A stretch of DNA of 64,000 nucleotides from Prado023 sp963753075 (GTDB lineage Bacteria > Actinomycetota > Actinomycetes > S36-B12 > CAIYMF01): NCBI GenBank assembly GCA_963753075.1, contig CAVWAR010000014.1, positions 1 to 64,000 on the forward strand, in the 5' to 3' direction. A model generated the notes under the pieces. The model did no database searches. It was not told where the DNA came from and was given only the letters and a program-made list of their open reading frames with translations. The position numbers and the translations under genes were made by a program. Below, piece after piece: positions 33,851-42,988 of the stretch (its first letter is position 1; every line of letters begins with the position of its first letter).

Positions 33851-35362
33851 TCACATCCCCTGAGCCTGGGCAGCTTCAGGCTCAGCGCAGGACCTCGGGT
33901 CCGGGAACGCACCAGTCAGTTCCTGGAAGTCCGCCGCCAACGACTCACAGGAGGCCGCGCCCAGCCGGGGATCGACGACGTACGGCTCGTCCATCAACCC
34001 CGACGTGAGGGTCTCCGCAGCCATCTCAGTGGCCTGCTCGGCCCACGTCAGGCCCGGGTCGGACCACACCATGCCCCGCTCCTGCGCGAACTCGTCGGCA
34101 CTCACCTGGGGCAGGTTCTCAGCCAGCCACACGCGCGCCAGCTGGTGCAGCACAGCCGCCTTGACCGGTGTCGGCCATGGCTGGCATTCCTCGTCGGGGC
34201 ATGCTTGGTCGGTGGTGACGAGTACCGCGATGTCAGTGGCGTCTCCGCCGTGAACGAACCCGTAGCGAGCCTCCGGATCCCCGTCCGGGGCAAGGAAGGT
34301 AACCGAGGTGGGGATCGGCGCCGGCAGGACAGCGTCGGCGAAGCGCCCCAAGCCCCAGGACAGCAGCTGCTCGAGCTCGGGCGTGCCGTTCCAGATGGCG
34401 ACCTGCTCGCCGTGGACGTCCAGCATGCCCGTCCGGTTGATCCCGGTGGGATCGGGTACCGTGACCGCATCCCACCACCCGGTCGGCAGGTCGGCCGGAT
34501 CGGTGCATCGCCGCAGTGCATCCACCCGGTGGTACCGCTCCTCTCGGACGATCAGCCCGTCCGCGCCGTCGAGCCAGAGGGCAACGGCCATCTCCCCGGG
34601 GCACCCGGAGCCGTCATCGACGGTGAGGAGCTGGACACCGCGGTCGCTGTCCCCGTTGCCGTAGAACGCCGACCCCCCCTCGTCGGCGATCGTGTGCCGC
34701 ACGGCACCGGTCAGCGCCCCACCCGAAACCGGGCCCTCAGCAGCAGCTCCGATCGCCGATGGGCCCTCGAAGCGCAACCCGGCCATCGAGTCCCGTACGA
34801 CTGCCCCGTCGGCGTAGAACCTCTGGACGGCCGACGGATCACCCGACGACCATGCGCGCAGGTACTCATCCCACCAGCCGCGCTGGTTGGGAACCAGCTC
34901 GCCGAAGTACTCGCCCACCAGGCCTGACGCGGCGAACATCTGCGAGGTGATCCCCCGGTCGGAGACCGTGTACACGTAGGCGGTCGAGAAGTGGACCGGA
35001 TACTCGGGCACGTCCAGCCTCGCCGGATCGACCGCGCCGTCCAGGGACAGGTAGATCGGCTCCTCGGCGGTCACTGCCAGTGAGTCCGGGTCGGCACTGG
35101 TGATCCAGGAGTCGCGCATGGCCTGGACCCTCGCGGGCCGCCCGGTGTACCAGCCCGACTCGGAGCGCATGTCAACGTCCACATCGTCGGCGTAGAACAG
35201 GGCCGCGTTGGTGACGCCGGTCGCCTGCGCCTCGTGGAACGCAGCGAAGAACTCCTCGGCCGGCGCCGCCCACGGTTGCTCCGGCGGTGAACAGCCCACC
35301 ATCAAACTGGTCCCCAGCAGTCCCACCGCCAAGGACCTAGGCAACCACGCCCCCGTCCTCAC
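33851..35362 (-). CDS. Paralogous lipoprotein with degenerate HExxH motif
   Basis: A 503-residue exported lipoprotein (lipobox LMVGC near residue 24), aligned along its length with the next gene: FFAAFHEAQATGVTNAALFY; a WWDEYLRAWSSGDPSAVQRF region; TVDDGSGCPGEMAVALWLDG; and EEYHRVDALRRCTDPADLP matched by the partner's HRVDDLVRCTG. At the position of the partner's HELAH stands HQLAR (His406, Gln407, Arg410): the catalytic Glu and the second zinc His are lost, so it cannot be a zinc peptidase of that type. Acidic WAEQATEMAAETL remains. It is the first gene of a two-gene operon (its stop lies 3 bases before the next start). Inference: a non-catalytic partner or regulator of the HExxH protein. 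Confidence 0.8.
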   Translation of the reverse strand: MRTGAWLPRSLAVGLLGTSLMVGCSPPEQPWAAPAEEFFAAFHEAQATGVTNAALFYADDVDVDMRSESGWYTGRPARVQAMRDSWITSADPDSLAVTAEEPIYLSLDGAVDPARLDVPEYPVHFSTAYVYTVSDRGITSQMFAASGLVGEYFGELVPNQRGWWDEYLRAWSSGDPSAVQRFYADGAVVRDSMAGLRFEGPSAIGAAAEGPVSGGALTGAVRHTIADEGGSAFYGNGDSDRGVQLLTVDDGSGCPGEMAVALWLDGADGLIVREERYHRVDALRRCTDPADLPTGWWDAVTVPDPTGINRTGMLDVHGEQVAIWNGTPELEQLLSWGLGRFADAVLPAPIPTSVTFLAPDGDPEARYGFVHGGDATDIAVLVTTDQACPDEECQPWPTPVKAAVLHQLARVWLAENLPQVSADEFAQERGMVWSDPGLTWAEQATEMAAETLTSGLMDEPYVVDPRLGAASCESLAADFQELTGAFPDPRSCAEPEAAQAQGM

Positions 35363-35423
35363 AGCTCCTGTCTACGCTCACAGGGTGCGACGGCAACAGG
35401 GCCTTTGTGCCTTTCGATGAAGC

Positions 35424-36164
35424 TCATGGCCCCCCTCCCCGCCTAGCCGGGTTCAACGCCCGGGCGGCACGCCGAACGTGGAGGACGTTCCGCCGCGCAC
35501 GATCGACGAGTGGCAGCGCCGGGTCCGGGTCCCCATAGAAGATCAGAGCACCGAACAGCCCGGCCGAGCCCCACAGGGTCTGGGTACCAAGATGGAGGCC
35601 GAGCAGCGCCGGGGCCCTCAAGACCCTGCGTGGCAGTAGCGCATTCGGTGGCTGCGTCCTAGCGCCGCCGCCGAGGACCTTGTCCAGCTGGCCGACGGCG
35701 ATCACCAGACCCGTCCCGAGCAGGAAACCCTTGAGCACCGGCTCGGAGAGGAACTCCGCCAGGATCCCCAGTCTGGCGATCCTGGCGATGATCAGCACAA
35801 CACCGACGACGATGGCCAACAACACCGTGTAGGCGACGAACTCCTCGCTGCCGAACGGGGCCAGCGGGATGACCGTCGCGGCCGATAGTGCAGCGACCGT
35901 CGCGCTCGGCCCCACCGTCAACCGGCGCGACGTACCGAACAGGGCATAGACGAGCAGCGGGATGGTCGCGACGTACAGACCGGTCTGGGGCGGCATCCCA
36001 GCGATACCCGCATAGGCCATGCTCTCGGGCACGAGGACCGCCCAGACGACCAGTGCAGCACCGATGTCGCCTGCGCCCCAAGCCCGCTGGTAGTGGGTGA
36101 TGCTCCCGATCAGAGGTATGAGCCGCTGCGCCCCCGAGGGGGTCGATGTTGCCGAATCAGCCAT
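35424..36164 (-). pseudogene. SulP-family transporter, truncated after N-terminal half
   Basis: Start ATG 36164 (MADSATS..). Residues about 30-165 follow SulP closely: DIGAALVVWAVLVPESMAYAGIAGMPPQTGLYVATIPLLVYALFG (pieces), SATVAALSAATV, and IARLGILAEFLSEPVLKGFLLGTGLVIAVGQLDKVLGG. After LGGG the sequence turns to unrelated residues until the stop. An intact SulP has about 550-590 residues and a STAS domain, so this is a 3'-truncated gene. SulP proteins move sulfate, bicarbonate or related anions. A separate C-terminal SulP fragment lies at 40403-40790 on the same strand, but in the wrong order to be its simple continuation. Confidence 0.8.
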
Positions 36165-36225
36165 TCCGGGTTCCCTTCCGGACCTCTTCATGCGGGCATC
36201 CGGGGCGAACCCCCCCCCCGCGACT

Positions 36226-37683
36226 CTAGGATTCGATCAACTCGAGTTCGCCCGGTCGCCAGGTCTGGTCGATCCACGGTTGCAGGGGCCCATACATGCG
36301 CAGGGCCACGAACCAGCCCCTGCCCGGGATGGTTTGCAGCCAGTTGCTCTCTTGGCCTGCAGGGGCTTCGGGGGCGAAGTAGATGTCGATGGAGCCATCG
36401 GCATTCACCTTCATGCCCTTGCCATAGCTGTCGAGGGTGGGGAACTGCTGGTCGGTCTGGAGTTGGCAGCGGGTCTGCGTGTCGTACATGGTCAGGGCCC
36501 AGAAGTCCTTCACGGGAATATCGGGCGGAAGGGTCAGCCGGTAGGTCTTGGAGCCGTCCAGGGGCTGCTTGTTCGAGTCGACCATGCCCATGGAGTAGTC
36601 CGAGCCCTTGCCGGGGATGGTGGTAGCCATGGCCGGGGACACGCAGATGTAGCCAAAATGATAGAAGACCCGACCCTCGAGGCTTCGGGCGCCGTGTCGC
36701 GTATAGGTCGTGTCGCCGTCGATGATGGGCTTGCACCAGCCGCTGTCCGGGCCGTAGGTGTAGAGGCCGGGATCGCGGGGCGCGAAGCTGATGGCACGCG
36801 CAGCCGTATTTCCGATTGCGGCGGCATCACTGAGGATCGCGTGCATCCGGGCGTCGGGTGTGAAGGGCCGCCCCTTGACGATCCCGATGGCCGCCAGCTG
36901 GCCTTTGATCTCCGGGCCTAGGAAGTCCTCGGGCTCCTCCTGGACGACTGCGTGAAGGTTCTCGTAGAACGTGTAGTCGTTGGGCAGGACGGTCTGGATC
37001 TCCTTCCCGGAGCCGTTGTGGAAGGTGGTCGGGGCCGGATCGTCCTTGCTGGCCAGCGGGTACACCCGCAGGTTGTTCCGGATGTTGTTCGACGCTGCCT
37101 CGACACCTTTGTCCAGGTAGCCGCGCATGAAGAGCCACACGCCGTATGTCCTGGATTGCACCACGAAGTAGCCGTCCGGCACGTCACCCTCGTAGTCCGG
37201 CGGCAGGACCAGGAACTTGCCGCCCTGGCCCTTGTCGGGGCCGGCCATGCCGAGGTCAGTCAGGTACAAGAAGGCCATGTCGTCGAGGATGCCCAGCATC
37301 CGGGGGGGCAGGTCGATGACGGTCGGGCCGTCGGCCTTGAGCTCCAGCCACCCCATGGCGTACATCGTCGAGGTGTTGGCAGTCAGCCACAGCGACTTCG
37401 AGTCCAGCAGCGTGTCGTAGATGATGATGTCGCTGGAACTCGTGGCACCGAACTCGCGTTGGCCCTGCCTGATCGAGTACATCGATATGGCGGGAATGCA
37501 GTTCAGGAACGACTCCACCGCACGTGAGCGATCGAGGTAGTCGTAGACCACTGCCGTGGTCTTGTCGTCGGGCACTCCGTCGAAGAACTCGAGCGTGCCC
37601 AGCGACGAACCCACCGAGTCCGGGGTCCGGATGGACTCCGGGATCGGCGTGGTCATCTGCATGGTGCGAGGTTGTGGTTCCAT
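36226..37683 (-). CDS. DUF1254/DUF1214 domain protein
   Basis: A 485-residue protein; start ATG 37683 is fixed by AAAGGAGG. It has the DUF1254 N-terminal domain (about residues 40-190, LGTLEFFDGVPDDKTTAVVYDYLDRSRAVESFL in pieces, with GATSSSDIIIYDTLLDSKSL) and the DUF1214 C-terminal domain (about 340-480, GSKTYRLTLPPDIPVKDFWALTMYDTQTRCQLQTDQQ in pieces, ending LQTIPGRGWFVALRMYGPLQPWID). Its function is unknown; family members are found in many bacteria and often as several paralogues. No signal peptide is seen. It is one of five copies or fragments in this window. Confidence 0.9.
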   Translation of the reverse strand: MEPQPRTMQMTTPIPESIRTPDSVGSSLGTLEFFDGVPDDKTTAVVYDYLDRSRAVESFLNCIPAISMYSIRQGQREFGATSSSDIIIYDTLLDSKSLWLTANTSTMYAMGWLELKADGPTVIDLPPRMLGILDDMAFLYLTDLGMAGPDKGQGGKFLVLPPDYEGDVPDGYFVVQSRTYGVWLFMRGYLDKGVEAASNNIRNNLRVYPLASKDDPAPTTFHNGSGKEIQTVLPNDYTFYENLHAVVQEEPEDFLGPEIKGQLAAIGIVKGRPFTPDARMHAILSDAAAIGNTAARAISFAPRDPGLYTYGPDSGWCKPIIDGDTTYTRHGARSLEGRVFYHFGYICVSPAMATTIPGKGSDYSMGMVDSNKQPLDGSKTYRLTLPPDIPVKDFWALTMYDTQTRCQLQTDQQFPTLDSYGKGMKVNADGSIDIYFAPEAPAGQESNWLQTIPGRGWFVALRMYGPLQPWIDQTWRPGELELIES

Positions 37684-38058
37684 GATGCCTCCTTTGAGGG
37701 ACGATCGCTCTGCGCGGCTCTCTTCAGTCTGCGGTTCCGACAGCGTGCTGCCACCCCCGAATCGGGGGGTGGGGCTACTGGTGGTGAAGACATCTCGGCA
37801 CGGCGCCTCCAACTCGTCACGACGATGGAGCGGGATGACGAGTCTCGCCATCGGCTCGGTCTCGATTTCTCTCAACGCTAGGTCGCGCTCAGGGTCGGCA
37901 AACAGCACCCAATCGGAGGCACGCAGGTGCAGTGGTGCAGGTGCTGCGTGAGCCGTTGGCCCAGACTGATTGCACCCAGGAGCCCCCGAAAGGGGTGATG
38001 CGTGCGACTCGCGTCTACGTGATTCTGGGTGTGGAGCCGAGTGAAGGGCTGACAACCG
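37684..38058. other. Divergent intergenic, no gene
   Basis: About 375 bases between the minus-strand DUF1254 gene and the plus-strand pentapeptide gene; it should hold both promoters. No clear operator or RNA. A polypurine ribosome site is present for the minus-strand gene. Confidence 0.4.
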
Positions 38059-38901
38059 ATGGAGCGCCAGCTGACTGGCCAAGACCTGACTGCCCGTGAC
38101 TTCACCGGGGCGGATCTGAAGAGGGCAGACCTGCGGGAGACCGAGGCCGGCGGTGTCTCCTTCCGCGGTGCTGACCTTCGGGGGGCCGACTTCTCCCGGG
38201 CGTGCCTCGCGGGGGCAGATCTGAGGGGCGCACGCCTCGGTATGCGGCCGCTGGCCCGGGGGCTGGTTCTGCTCCTGGGCGTGTGCGTCGCGGCCATCGC
38301 CGGGCTGGCCATCGGGCTGATCGCTCGTGAGATCCGTGAGCTGACGTTCTCCGAGGGTTGGGAGAACCCCACCCGTGGAGGGGCGTTCGTGTTCCTCGTC
38401 GTGCTGTTCCTCGTCGTGCTCTGGGCCAAGGGTCTCAAGGCGGCCAGCGTTGTCTTCCTCGTGGGGCTCGGGCTGTTCCTGGTGTTGGGGGCGGTGCTCT
38501 ACTCCGCCGTGTCGCGCTATGACGTGGGCGTTTCCCTCCGGCTCGCCGCGCTCGCGATCATTGTCGTCGTTGTATTCCTGGTGGGTCTGGTCGGCCGGAT
38601 GCTGGGCGGGACCGTCAGCGTGGTTGGGATGATGGCCGTGGCCGTCGTCGGCGGACTGGTTGCCGGACGTTCCGGGGGTGCGATCGGCGCCCTCGTCGTC
38701 AGCCTGGCGATGGCGATGCTCGCCAAGCGCGCCCTACGCAACGATGACCGTGATCGTCCGATCGAAAGTGCGGCCCACTGGTTCGTCCGCCGCTGGGGCA
38801 CGCGATTCACGGGGGCGGACCTGCGGGGCGCGGACCTGCGGGACACGATGCTGATCCTCGCGGATATGACGGGGGCGCAGACCGAGGATCTCCTGCATTG
38901 A
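38059..38901 (+). CDS. Pentapeptide-repeat protein with a membrane domain in the middle
   Basis: A 280-residue protein. Residues 5-62 are pentapeptide repeats (DLTARDFTGADLKRADLRET; GADLRGADFSRACLAGADLRGARL). Then six hydrophobic helices fill about residues 68-225 (LVLLLGVCVAAIAGLAIGLI, FVFLVVLFLVVLW, VVFLVGLGLFLVLGAVLYSA, LAALAIIVVVVFLVGLVGRML, VSVVGMMAVAVVGGLVAGR, IGALVVSLAMAMLAK), and pentapeptide repeats return at about 252-275 (FTGADLRGADLRDTMLILAD). Pentapeptide repeats form a right-handed beta-helix often used for protein contacts. Splitting a solenoid by a membrane domain is unusual. A role in channel or sensor function is possible but not shown. Confidence 0.85.
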   Translation: MERQLTGQDLTARDFTGADLKRADLRETEAGGVSFRGADLRGADFSRACLAGADLRGARLGMRPLARGLVLLLGVCVAAIAGLAIGLIAREIRELTFSEGWENPTRGGAFVFLVVLFLVVLWAKGLKAASVVFLVGLGLFLVLGAVLYSAVSRYDVGVSLRLAALAIIVVVVFLVGLVGRMLGGTVSVVGMMAVAVVGGLVAGRSGGAIGALVVSLAMAMLAKRALRNDDRDRPIESAAHWFVRRWGTRFTGADLRGADLRDTMLILADMTGAQTEDLLH

Positions 38902-39059
38902 CGGGCAGGCGCGCCTGTTCCCGGACGCTGCCCGCAGTTCCGCGATCCTCCCCTGGTGAGGTGCGAGGCGGCCCAGCGACGCACATGTGAGACGCGCTAC
39001 GGTCATGGCATGTCCGATCGGTCATCACGTCAACAGGAACCAGGCGGGCCGGTGACGTG

Positions 39060-39291
39060 ACCGGGGCAACCATGGGTGACGGCACGAGCCAGCCCTGGGT
39101 TCGCGTTGCCCTCCTGCACAGGCACTTCGGACACCCGGGCGCCACACGTCGGCGGTCACCGCGTGGACGATCCGCCTGCCGGAATCATCGACCACGACCT
39201 GCACGACCGTCCGCCCGTCGAGCCCGAGCAACCTTGTGGCACCTTGCTCGACCTGGCTCAGGTCTCGCTGCGCATGCGTACTCCTGAACAA
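39060..39291 (-). pseudogene. ISL3-like transposase N-terminal fragment
   Basis: The minus-strand readings RLLGLDGRTVVQVVVDDSG and then, one frame over, PGCPKCLCRRATRTQGWLV resemble the start of ISL3-family transposases, where RLLGLDG.. is followed by a CPxC...zinc-finger region. A one-base frame change near 39135 joins them. No DDE core is present. It lies in the 570-base gap between the pentapeptide and TMEM175 genes. Weak call. Confidence 0.4.
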
Positions 39292-39468
39292 GTTCGTGAC
39301 CTCACTTCGTGACCATGAACTGCGTCGACAAAGTAATCACCGAGGTCCCGGGCCCTCCACGTCACCGACAGCAAGGCCGCGAGCCCGGCCGAGAGCCCGC
39401 AGAGCACGGGCCAGCACGAGTCGTGCGGCTATCCTCGAGCGTGACGATCGACTAGGCGAGGGAGTCGA

Positions 39469-40128
39469 ATGACGGACGAGTCGCGTTCCGCGGCCGCGCA
39501 GCGTCGTGGTGACCCCGAGCGGGTGAAGGCGTTCACCGACGGGGTGTTCGCCATCATCATCACCATCCTGGTGCTCGAGATCAGTGTCCCGCCGAACCTG
39601 AGCGAACAGTCACTCGCCGAGGCCATCGACGAACTCCGTCCCGAGATGACCGCCTGGGTCATCAGCTTCCTGATCACCGGGATGTACTGGGTGTGGCACC
39701 GCGACCTGTTCAACCAGGTCCGGGCAGTCAACCGGGACGTGGTGTGGCTGAACCTGCTCTTCCTGCTGCCGGCCGCCCTCATCCCGTTCGCGGCCTCCGT
39801 GCTCGGGGAGTACCCCGACGTCCCCCTCGCGCTGCACGCCTACGGGGTGGTCCTCATCGCCGCCTCCGTGCTGCGCTGGGTGCTGTACGCCTACGTGACG
39901 CGGCGCCCGGAGCTACTCTTCGAACCCCTCAGCGATCGGCAACGCCGAATCGGCGCCCTGCTCGCCACAGCACCGATCGCCATCTACCTCCTCGCCATGG
40001 CCGTCGCGACAACCGCCCCGAGCGTCAGTGTTGCCCTCTACCTGGCGGTGCCCCTGCTCTACTTCGGGCTGATCACCCTCCTGCGGAGCCGACCCAGCAC
40101 CCGCTCCGAGGCCGAGGACTACGGCTGA
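39469..40128 (+). CDS. TMEM175-family potassium channel-like protein
   Basis: A 219-residue membrane protein of the prokaryotic TMEM175 family. The diagnostic first helix is at residues 22-38: FTDGVFAIIITILVLEI, matching the FSDGVFAIxxTLLVLEL pattern of that family. Further helices follow at about 65-80 (WVISFLITGMYWVWHR), 93-112, 121-140, 155-175 and 183-200. TMEM175 proteins form potassium channels, in bacteria as tetramers of a single six-helix unit; this length fits one unit. The conserved pore Leu/Ile residues of helix 1 are present (LVLEI). No ribosome site better than GAGGGAG near 39459 is seen. It is monocistronic. Confidence 0.88.
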   Translation: MTDESRSAAAQRRGDPERVKAFTDGVFAIIITILVLEISVPPNLSEQSLAEAIDELRPEMTAWVISFLITGMYWVWHRDLFNQVRAVNRDVVWLNLLFLLPAALIPFAASVLGEYPDVPLALHAYGVVLIAASVLRWVLYAYVTRRPELLFEPLSDRQRRIGALLATAPIAIYLLAMAVATTAPSVSVALYLAVPLLYFGLITLLRSRPSTRSEAEDYG

Positions 40129-40402
40129 CCGGCGCGTCATCGGCACTTCTCGGGCGGCGCCAACGGCCCGCTCCGTTGCGACCCGCGTCAACCGCGCGTC
40201 AGACCTCGTCGCCCTTCTTGACTCCACCCACTCCTGGGCGTCGCCCACCGAATGTCGGGTCGACTCACCGACGAGTGGCGTGAGCGGGTAGATGTGTCGA
40301 GGCCCAAGGGCCTCAATGGCCCCCGGGTCCTCCAGCTGCTCGAGCGTCCGCTCGGAGGCGCCGCTGATCGGGCTGGCTGGCGCGGCCGTCCGGCGCCTGG
40401 GA
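40129..40402. other. Intergenic, nothing supported
   Basis: About 270 bases between the TMEM175 gene and the SulP fragment; no coding signal or RNA. Confidence 0.4.
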
Positions 40403-40790
40403 CTACTGGATCATGACGTTGATGAACGTGCTCCCCCGGCCCTTCTTGCCGCGCCAGCTGATGACCACGGCCGAGGCCCGGGTCTCGGGCGTCACTGAGG
40501 GCGATGCCTCCTCCGACAGCGGCGCGGCAGCGAAGAAGGGGCTTCCACAGGGGCGCTGGACGACCACCTCGCCCGCACCGATCTCCGCGCGTGGCTCACA
40601 CCGATCAGGACCGGGTATTGCAACGGGATCATGGGAGTGAGCACGAAGGTCGTGACCATGACTGCTGCCTGGATCGGTGCGGTCCGCCACACCATTGGCA
40701 AGTCATCGATCCGAACCGGGACTCGACCACGATCGTCAGCCCGGTGAGCGCGGGCACAGCGATGTAGCCGACATGGGCCTCCACACCATG
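40403..40790 (-). pseudogene. SulP-family transporter C-terminal fragment
   Basis: Reading the minus strand in pieces: GYIAVPALTGLTIVV, then PMVWRTAPIQAAVMVTTFVL and TPMIPLQYPVLIGVSHARR, then GEVVVQRPCGSPFFAAAPLS and SVTPETRASAVVISWRGKKG before RGSTFINVM. These match the last membrane helices (VWRTxPxxAAVMxxTF...PLQYAVLIGV) and the STAS domain (YGSxFFAAAPxFEExLPxV...VVIRLRGKxxLGSTF) of a SulP protein, with at least two frame changes. About 120 residues survive. It sits next to a DUF1214 fragment, also broken, in what looks like a decayed zone. Confidence 0.7.
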
Positions 40791-40929
40791 GACGGTCACG
40801 TCTCGCAGCCGGCCTTGAACCCAGCCCTCGGTGAGCAGGTGGACATCGCGTGCGCCGAGGCGTCCGACGCCGTGGTTGAGTGCACCAGCACGGTCTCGAC
40901 TGCTTTCGCGGAGGCGGCGGGCGTCAAAC

Positions 40930-41282
40930 CCGCACAGTTCGATGGTCGAGCCAGGGTTGGAGCGGCCCGTACATGCGCAGGATGCAGAACCAGCTCTTGC
41001 CAGGGATGGTTTGCAGCCAGTTGTTCTCCTTGCCAGCAGGAGCGTGCGGACCGAAGTCCAGATCGTACGAGCCGTCGTCGTTCTTGACGAACCCGTCGCT
41101 TCGGCTGCCCAGCGCGGGAAACTGCTGGTCGATCTGCAGCATCGATCTGGTCTGCGCGTCGTACGGGGTGACGGCCCAGAAGTCAGCCACCGGGGACATC
41201 GGTGGGAAGGTGCAGCTTGTAGTACTTCGATCCGTCGATCGGCCGCTTTTCGGAGTACCGGTAGGCGACCCACAAGTCGGCT
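40930..41282 (-). pseudogene. DUF1214 C-terminal fragment
   Basis: Minus strand: RPIDGSKYYKLHLPTD, then (frame change) VADFWAVTPYDAQTRSMLQ and FVKNDDGSYDLDFGPHAPAG, KENNWLQTIPGKSWFCILRM and YGPLQPWLDH. These are the last 110 or so residues of a DUF1254/DUF1214 protein; the N-terminal three quarters are missing. The left edge of this fragment (41220-41282) is also present at 58712-58775, where it heads the second copy of the large duplicated block. Confidence 0.75.
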
Positions 41283-42937
41283 GATCCGCCGCGTGTACGA
41301 GCTGCGCGCCAACATCAACGGGTCGGATTACCACCGCTCAGCACCATCTTGGGGCTGTTGGGCAAGCGCGCGGGTGGAGAGCATGAGCGCAGGTCGTCGG
41401 GTCAGCCGGCGCCCACACTCAACATCGGGCAGAGGAGCGCACCATGGGCACGTCCAAGATGATCACCCAGCAGCCGGTGATGAAGATGACGACCCCGATC
41501 CCGGAGAACCGCACCACACCGGACAAGGTCGACACCTCCATCGGCACACTCGAGTTCTTCGACGGCGTACCCGTCGGCGACACCAAGGACACCCTGGTGG
41601 ACTTCGTCCAGCGCGGCCGGGCGGTCGAAGCGTTCATCAACATGACCCCCGCGGCATCGATGTACTCACTGCGGCAGGGTCATCGCGATCTGGGCCTGAC
41701 CGAGTGCCACCAGATCCTGATCGCCGAACAGCTCGGCGACTCCAAGCCACTGGTCCTCACCTGGAACAACACGTCGCTGTACACGTGGGGGTTCCTCGAC
41801 CTCAAGAAGGACGGCCCGACGGTCATCGAGATCCCGCCCGACGTGCTGGGCATCCTCGACGACATGTACTTCCGCTACATCAGCGACATGGGCGCCGCAG
41901 GCCCCGACCACGGCAAGGGCGGCAAGTACCTGGTGCTCCCGCCCGACTACGACGGCGAGGTCCCTGACGGGTACTACGTCGTCAGATCGCAGACGTACTG
42001 CGTCTGGAACTTCATGCGCGGCTACGTGCGGGGCAACGTCCAGGATCCCGACAACGTCACGAAGGCGGCGGCCAACATCACGGCGAACCTCAAGGTGTAC
42101 CCGCTGTCCACGAAGGACAACCCGCCGAAGATGGAGTTCACGAACATGTCGGGCCTGGCGGGCTACAACACGATCATGCCCAACGACGCCAGCTTCTTCG
42201 ACGTGGTCGACCAGATCGTCCAGGAGGAGGCCGACGGCTGGCTCGACCCCGAGCTGGCGGGACAGTTGCGCGCCGTCGGCATCGTCAAGGGCCAACAATT
42301 CGAACCCGACGCACGGCTGACGAAGGTCCTCGCGGACGCGGTGGCGATCGGTAACGCGTACGCCCGGGTCAACACCGTGTACCCGCAGGACGAGGGAAGC
42401 TACGTCTACCACGACGAACACACCGAGTGGGTCATGGCCTACCCCGACAAGGACACGACGTTCCTCCAGGCGGGCGCCCGGCGCATGGACGGCCGGCTCT
42501 GGATGCACTACAACGCCGTGTGCGTGACCCCCGCCATGGCCGTCACCAAGCCGGGCGCCGGATCGGACTACCTGATCACGGGTCTGGACGGGCAGGGCCG
42601 CCCCCTCGATGGTGCAAAGACCTACACGTTGCATCTGCCGGCGGACTTCCCGGTCAAGGACAACTGGTCGGTCACCATCTACGACCCGCAGACCCGCAGC
42701 ATGCTGCAGACCGACCAGACGTTCGCCGGAATCAACAGCCTGAGCGCCGATCAGAAGCAGAACGACGACGGCTCCATCGACGTCATCTTCGCACCGGAAC
42801 CACCACCGGGCATGGAGAAGAACTGGATCCAGACGATCCCCGGCAAGAGCTGGTTCATCCTCCTGCGCGCCTACGGGCCCCAGGAGCCGTGGATCGACAA
42901 GACCTGGCGCCCGAGCCAACTCGAGGAGGTCAGCTGA
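41225..42937 (+). repeat. Large duplicated block, copy 1
   Basis: The stretch from about 41225 to 42937 recurs at about 58719 to 60439 in the same orientation, with only scattered differences. It contains a DUF1214 remnant, about 160 bases of non-coding DNA and the full DUF1254/DUF1214 gene. See findings. Confidence 0.85.
41444..42937 (+). CDS. DUF1254/DUF1214 domain protein (intact copy of duplicated block)
   Basis: A 497-residue protein with the full DUF1254 plus DUF1214 architecture. ATG 41444 has a GAGGAG ribosome site. Markers: LGTLEFFDGVPVGDTKDTLV (its opening IGTLEFFDGVP), QILIAEQLGDSKPLVLTWNN, GILDDMYFRYISDMG, the long internal loop LVLPPDYDGEVPDGYYVVR, and the C-terminal DUF1214 region (GAKTYTLHLPADFPVKDNWS; MLQTDQTFAGINSL; IQTIPGKSWFILLRAYGP). 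No signal peptide. Near-identical to the frameshifted gene at 58941-60439; the intact frame here shows the other has been broken. A 16-base-pair hairpin lies 11 bases after its stop. Confidence 0.92.
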   Translation: MGTSKMITQQPVMKMTTPIPENRTTPDKVDTSIGTLEFFDGVPVGDTKDTLVDFVQRGRAVEAFINMTPAASMYSLRQGHRDLGLTECHQILIAEQLGDSKPLVLTWNNTSLYTWGFLDLKKDGPTVIEIPPDVLGILDDMYFRYISDMGAAGPDHGKGGKYLVLPPDYDGEVPDGYYVVRSQTYCVWNFMRGYVRGNVQDPDNVTKAAANITANLKVYPLSTKDNPPKMEFTNMSGLAGYNTIMPNDASFFDVVDQIVQEEADGWLDPELAGQLRAVGIVKGQQFEPDARLTKVLADAVAIGNAYARVNTVYPQDEGSYVYHDEHTEWVMAYPDKDTTFLQAGARRMDGRLWMHYNAVCVTPAMAVTKPGAGSDYLITGLDGQGRPLDGAKTYTLHLPADFPVKDNWSVTIYDPQTRSMLQTDQTFAGINSLSADQKQNDDGSIDVIFAPEPPPGMEKNWIQTIPGKSWFILLRAYGPQEPWIDKTWRPSQLEEVS

Positions 42938-42948
42938 TCAGGAGGTGA

Positions 42949-42988
42949 GCGAGGCCGGCAACGCGCGTCCATGCGTTGCCGGCCTCGC
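42949..42988. terminator. Strong hairpin after the DUF1254 gene
   Basis: GCGAGGCCGGCAACGC pairs perfectly with GCGTTGCCGGCCTCGC around an 8-base loop (GCGTCCAT). A 16-base stem directly after a gene stop is a typical terminator, though there is no T-run. It is absent from copy 2 of the block, which ends at the stop codon. Confidence 0.8.

Noticed and set aside
36213..36222. A run of ten C residues next to the DUF1254 gene end
   Set aside because: A homopolymer near a gene end could hint at phase variation, but it lies outside any reading frame, so I do not raise it.
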